A stretch of 6,949 nt of DNA, taken from contig PLYD01000108.1 in NCBI GenBank assembly GCA_003151665.1, positions 1-6,949 on the forward strand. The letters are read 5' to 3'. Below the pieces are notes generated by a model. The model was not told the origin of the DNA. It worked only from the letters and a program-made list of their open reading frames with translations, and did no database searches. Source of the DNA: Candidatus Dormiibacterota bacterium (GTDB taxonomy: Bacteria > Chloroflexota > Dormibacteria > Dormibacterales > Dormibacteraceae). Positions 4,782 to 6,949 of the stretch are shown in pieces. Position 1 is the stretch's first letter. Each line of letters begins with the position of its first letter. The position numbers and the translations under genes are program-made.

Positions 4782-4906
4782 GAACTCGAATCACCCCCGC
4801 TTGGATTAGGGCTCCGATTCGCACCGAAGCCGAACCCACAGGTTACTGCAGGACGGCTACCGCCGGCCGTTCCAAACCTCCTGCGTTGCCAGGCAACGGA
4901 GCGTTG
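4782..4906 (-). other. 125-base spacer between the DinB-like gene and the bactofilins
   Basis: The spacer starts next to the DinB-like stop with nested inverted repeats (4884-4907). It also holds an ACGGC/GCCGT dyad (about 4853-4870) and ends in the ribosome site of the first bactofilin. No convincing -35/-10 pair is seen, so the bactofilins may depend on upstream readthrough or on a promoter type not recognisable here. Confidence 0.35.
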
Positions 4907-4907
4907 C
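4884..4907. repeat. Three CGTTGC units forming two mutually exclusive hairpins
   Basis: CGTTGCC (4884-4890), one base, GGCAACG (4892-4898) is a perfect 15-bp palindrome. A further CGTTGC at 4902-4907 can pair with the same GCAACG across a three-base loop. The block overlaps the first base of the DinB-like stop codon. No T-run follows on either strand, so it is not a classic intrinsic terminator. It may protect or process the operon message. Confidence 0.4.
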
Positions 4908-5545
4908 TAGGTGGCGCGGTCCTCGATCTCCCAGGCATGGTCGAGCGCGTGCCAGGCGATTCGACGGGCGGCATAGCGGGCGGGCCAGCCTCGTTCGGTC
5001 ACACCCTTGGTGCCGGCCCTCAAGCCGGCGACGATCGCATTCCGGAACTCACGCAGCGTGGCCGAATCCCCGGCGGCGGGCTGCTGCAAACGGAGACCGA
5101 GCTTTCGAGCGTACATAGTCTCCGCGCCGAGCACGTGCTCTACGATCTTGTCTCGGTCGCGGCCCCCGCCGCGCGGCCCCTTCCGCAAGGAGGGCGGGGC
5201 TTTTTCGACCACGCGGTCCAACACGGTCCACGACGCCGCCACGAGCGCCGAAAGCCTCCCCGCTTCCTTTTTTGTGAGCCGCTTGGACTCGGCCTTCGCG
5301 ATTGCTCCCGGTGCCCCGAATTCAGTGGTCGCGTCGCCCGGCAGGCGTTCGATGACATCGAAGCCGGCGCCCGGGGCGAACGGGATGTGCGCTGCCTTGG
5401 CCGTCTGCGCGTATCTCGGCGTCGCTGCAGCCAGCGCTTCGAGTGCGGATTTCTCATCCTTTCCGGAGCGCGTCCAGCCCGGCCAGTCGGCGGCCGACGC
5501 AAAGACTCGCCGCTTGCCAACCTCGAGATAGACCCTGGTCAACAT
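4907..5545 (-). CDS. DinB-like four-helix protein with an N-terminal HicB-like segment
   Basis: A 212-residue protein in two parts. Residues 1-50 resemble an actinobacterial-type extension, with Arg-Val-Tyr-Leu-Glu-Val-Gly, Trp-Pro-Gly-Trp-Thr-Arg-Ser-Gly and Glu-Lys-Ser-Ala-Leu-Glu-Ala-Leu. This is reminiscent of the strand-turn-helix of HicB-like domains. Residues about 90-212 look like a DinB/maleylpyruvate-isomerase four-helix bundle with a likely metal site: His137 in Ile-Val-Glu-His, and His199 and His203 in a final-helix His-x-x-x-His. Such proteins bind a divalent metal and often act as thiol-dependent transferases; the substrate here is unknown. ATG 5545 is chosen because GAGG lies eight bases upstream, overlapping the end of the carbonic anhydrase gene. 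The frame stays open to 5962, but that part is an image of the carbonic anhydrase gene. It is cotranscribed with it across a 10-base gap. Confidence 0.78.
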   Translation of the reverse strand: MLTRVYLEVGKRRVFASAADWPGWTRSGKDEKSALEALAAATPRYAQTAKAAHIPFAPGAGFDVIERLPGDATTEFGAPGAIAKAESKRLTKKEAGRLSALVAASWTVLDRVVEKAPPSLRKGPRGGGRDRDKIVEHVLGAETMYARKLGLRLQQPAAGDSATLREFRNAIVAGLRAGTKGVTERGWPARYAARRIAWHALDHAWEIEDRAT

Positions 5546-5555
5546 ATGTCGCGCC

Positions 5556-6047
5556 TCAAGCGGAATGAACCTCGGTGACGGTGTTGGCCGCAAGGTCGTA
5601 GAGAAAACCCCGGATCTTGTCGCGGTGGGCCAGGTGCAGGTCAAGGCGCAAGCGGCCGACATCCTGCACGACGGCCGCGATCGGATCTTCGAAGACACCG
5701 AAGACCTCATCGAAGCGATGGCCTGTCGCCGCGGCGATTTTGTCAGCAAGCTCTTTCTGCTTGAAGCGGCCGAGCAGGCATTCGGTGTGATGGATGACCA
5801 TGATCTCCCGCGTCCCCGTGACGGCCTGCGAAAGCGCGAGCGCCTGTCGCGCATCGTCGGTCGCGCGGCCTCCTGCGTTGCGGATGACGTGAGCGTCGCC
5901 CGGGCGCAGGCCGAGCAGTGCGCTGACATCGACGCGCGCGTCCATGCAGGCCAACACGGCAAGCTTCTGAACCGGCTCGACGATACGCGCCGCGCTGCCC
6001 AGGTAATGGAGCCGCGTGTTCATGACGACTCGATCGATGGCGTCCAT
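5556..6047 (-). CDS. Beta-class carbonic anhydrase
   Basis: A 163-residue zinc enzyme interconverting CO2 and bicarbonate. The hallmark residues are present: zinc ligands Cys34, His87 and Cys90, with the Asp36/Arg38 dyad in Ala-Cys-Met-Asp-Ala-Arg. The Val-Ile-Arg-Asn-Ala-Gly-Gly strand (54-60) and His-His-Thr-Glu-Cys (86-90) match. Length and layout fit the short mycobacterial Rv1284-type group, not the longer plant-type enzymes. One difference is Leu-Leu after the last zinc cysteine, where this group usually has Gly-Met. ATG 6047 overlaps the TGA of the upstream TPR gene as TGATG, so translation is probably coupled. Met9 is a less likely alternative. The DinB-like gene follows after 10 bases. 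No signal peptide is seen, so it should be cytosolic. A metabolic link to its neighbours is not evident. Confidence 0.93.
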   Translation of the reverse strand: MDAIDRVVMNTRLHYLGSAARIVEPVQKLAVLACMDARVDVSALLGLRPGDAHVIRNAGGRATDDARQALALSQAVTGTREIMVIHHTECLLGRFKQKELADKIAAATGHRFDEVFGVFEDPIAAVVQDVGRLRLDLHLAHRDKIRGFLYDLAANTVTEVHSA

Positions 6048-6949
6048 CAGCCCGAGTAGTCTCGCTGGCTGGTCGATGCTGCGACACTCGCCTTGCGCGG
6101 GCCGTGGGCCTCGGCTTCCTGTGAGCGGCGATAGCGCTTCTCCGCCTCCGCATCATCGCCCCTCAGCTCGGCCACGCGGGCGAACGCCCGCCATGTCCAG
6201 CCGGCCAGCTGGCGCTCGCCCAGCTCCTCAGAAGCATGGATTGCATATCGAAGGTCTTCCTCGGCTTCGTCGAAACGGCCCAGCTCCCGTTTCGAGATGC
6301 CGCGCTCCGCTCTCGCATCGGCAAGCTCCCAGCGCGCTCCCAGCTGGCTGAAAATCGCGATTCCCTTGTCGAGCCACTGAAGCGATTCCTCGAAGCGGCC
6401 GAGGTCCTCGAAGACGCGGCCCATCTGGACCGCCGTCACTGCCACGCTGAATTGATCACCGGCCTCTTCGGCGATCACACTTGCCTCCTCGATAAGGCGC
6501 ATCGCCTCGTCGAAGTTCTTGCTCTCCACCTGGTTGATCGACAGAGAAGTGAGTGCACGCACGCGCGCCCATCGGTCATTGGTGCCCGCGAGCGACAGGG
6601 CCCGCCTCCAGATCACTTCGGCCTCGTCGAAGCGGCCACGGGTCCATGGCACCCAACCTGCGAAAAGAAGCGTGCGGGTGATGGCGAAGTCGTCGCCCAG
6701 TTTTTCGGCCGCAGACAACGACCGGTCGAGGAGAGCTTCGGCCTTGTCGACATCGGCTTCTACGTTGATCGCGATGTCGCCGAGGAACCGGAGTGCTTGA
6801 GCGAGCGCGAACGCATCGTCGTGGACTTTCGCGAGCGCCACCGACCGTTCGAGCGCCGCCTTCGCGGCCGGGTACTCGCCCAGCCAGTAGTGGGCCTCAC
6901 CGAGTCCCGCCAGAACTCGCGCCTCTCGCACCCCCCACCTCCCATCCGG
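6047..6949 (-). CDS. TPR-repeat protein, C-terminal part, cut by the right edge
   Basis: The frame is open from the right edge (6949) to TGA at 6049-6047, giving about 300 residues. It is built of some seven consecutive helical repeats of about 40 residues. Typical units are Leu-Gly-Glu-Ala-His-Tyr-Trp-Leu-Gly-Glu-Tyr, Gly-Arg-Phe-Asp-Glu-Ala-Glu (twice in this form) and Gly-Asp-Asp-Ala-Glu-Ala-Glu. This is the extended MalT/Kinesin-light-chain style of TPR, which binds peptides or proteins. Such arrays usually form the C-terminal half of large signalling proteins: NB-ARC/AAA ATPase regulators, adenylate cyclases or protein kinases. The missing N-terminus should tell which. A GTG at 6931 could be a start, but the repeat pattern continues upstream of it without a stop, so a partial gene is more likely. 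Its stop overlaps the carbonic anhydrase start. Confidence 0.85.
   Translation of the reverse strand, partial: PDGRWGVREARVLAGLGEAHYWLGEYPAAKAALERSVALAKVHDDAFALAQALRFLGDIAINVEADVDKAEALLDRSLSAAEKLGDDFAITRTLLFAGWVPWTRGRFDEAEVIWRRALSLAGTNDRWARVRALTSLSINQVESKNFDEAMRLIEEASVIAEEAGDQFSVAVTAVQMGRVFEDLGRFEESLQWLDKGIAIFSQLGARWELADARAERGISKRELGRFDEAEEDLRYAIHASEELGERQLAGWTWRAFARVAELRGDDAEAEKRYRRSQEAEAHGPRKASVAASTSQRDYSG

Noticed and set aside
4840..4847. AGGTTACT, matching half of the candidate XRE operator
   Set aside because: Only one half-site plus centre, no dyad, and no promoter next to it; probably chance.
5546..5962. 139-residue extension of the DinB-like protein
   Set aside because: It lies in the wrong frame of the carbonic anhydrase gene. 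The DinB-like family start at ATG 5545 has its own ribosome site.
4886..6059. Long + strand frames (4886-5578 and 5565-6059) opposite the carbonic anhydrase and DinB-like genes
   Set aside because: They are antisense to genes with intact catalytic residues and have no recognisable domains or good ribosome sites.
1..6949. CRISPR arrays, insertion sequences and rRNA
   Set aside because: No regularly spaced repeats, no transposase besides the serine recombinase, and no rRNA-like sequence was seen.

Overview
The window is high-GC bacterial DNA. It holds one right-hand end of an integrated mobile element (about 1-2400), a tRNA-Gly gene that marks the insertion boundary (2401-2476), and ordinary chromosomal genes beyond it (2477-6949). 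The organism cannot be named from the sequence. The Rv1284-like carbonic anhydrase, the DinB-like protein with an N-terminal extension, GTG/TTG starts and two promoters placed for leaderless mRNAs suggest an actinomycete-like or Chloroflexota-like soil bacterium. Bactofilins and the XRE/membrane-protein pair are too widespread to decide it.

Element part (+ strand): the last codons of an unrecognised gene (to 98), then a compact cluster. It contains a ribbon-helix-helix antitoxin (134-355), a PIN-domain VapC-type toxin (359-793) and a 553-residue large serine recombinase (804-2465). Gaps are 3 and 10 bases, so the recombinase probably shares the toxin-antitoxin promoter. The recombinase reading frame runs into the 3' end of a minus-strand tRNA-Gly(GCC). 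Its last 21 residues are an antisense translation of the tRNA, which places an attachment junction at or in the tRNA 3' end. A terminator-like hairpin and a pair of 8-bp direct repeats lie just before the tRNA.

Chromosomal part: on the minus strand, a four-helix membrane protein and a 70-residue XRE regulator overlap by the GTGA stop/start. They are driven by a near-consensus promoter with a 13-bp palindrome over its -10 box, probably an autoregulatory circuit. A TfoX N-terminal-domain protein (3480-3860, +) converges with a tandem bactofilin pair (4781 to 3863, -), whose second gene starts at TTG inside the end of the first. Upstream on the same strand are a TPR protein running off the right edge, a beta-carbonic anhydrase and a DinB-like protein. 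These are joined by a TGATG overlap and a 10-base gap, so they are likely one transcript and may feed into the bactofilins after a 125-base spacer.

The most distinctive feature is the recombinase/tRNA/VapBC arrangement: a serine integrase apparently under toxin-antitoxin promoter control, whose C-terminus would change when the element excises.
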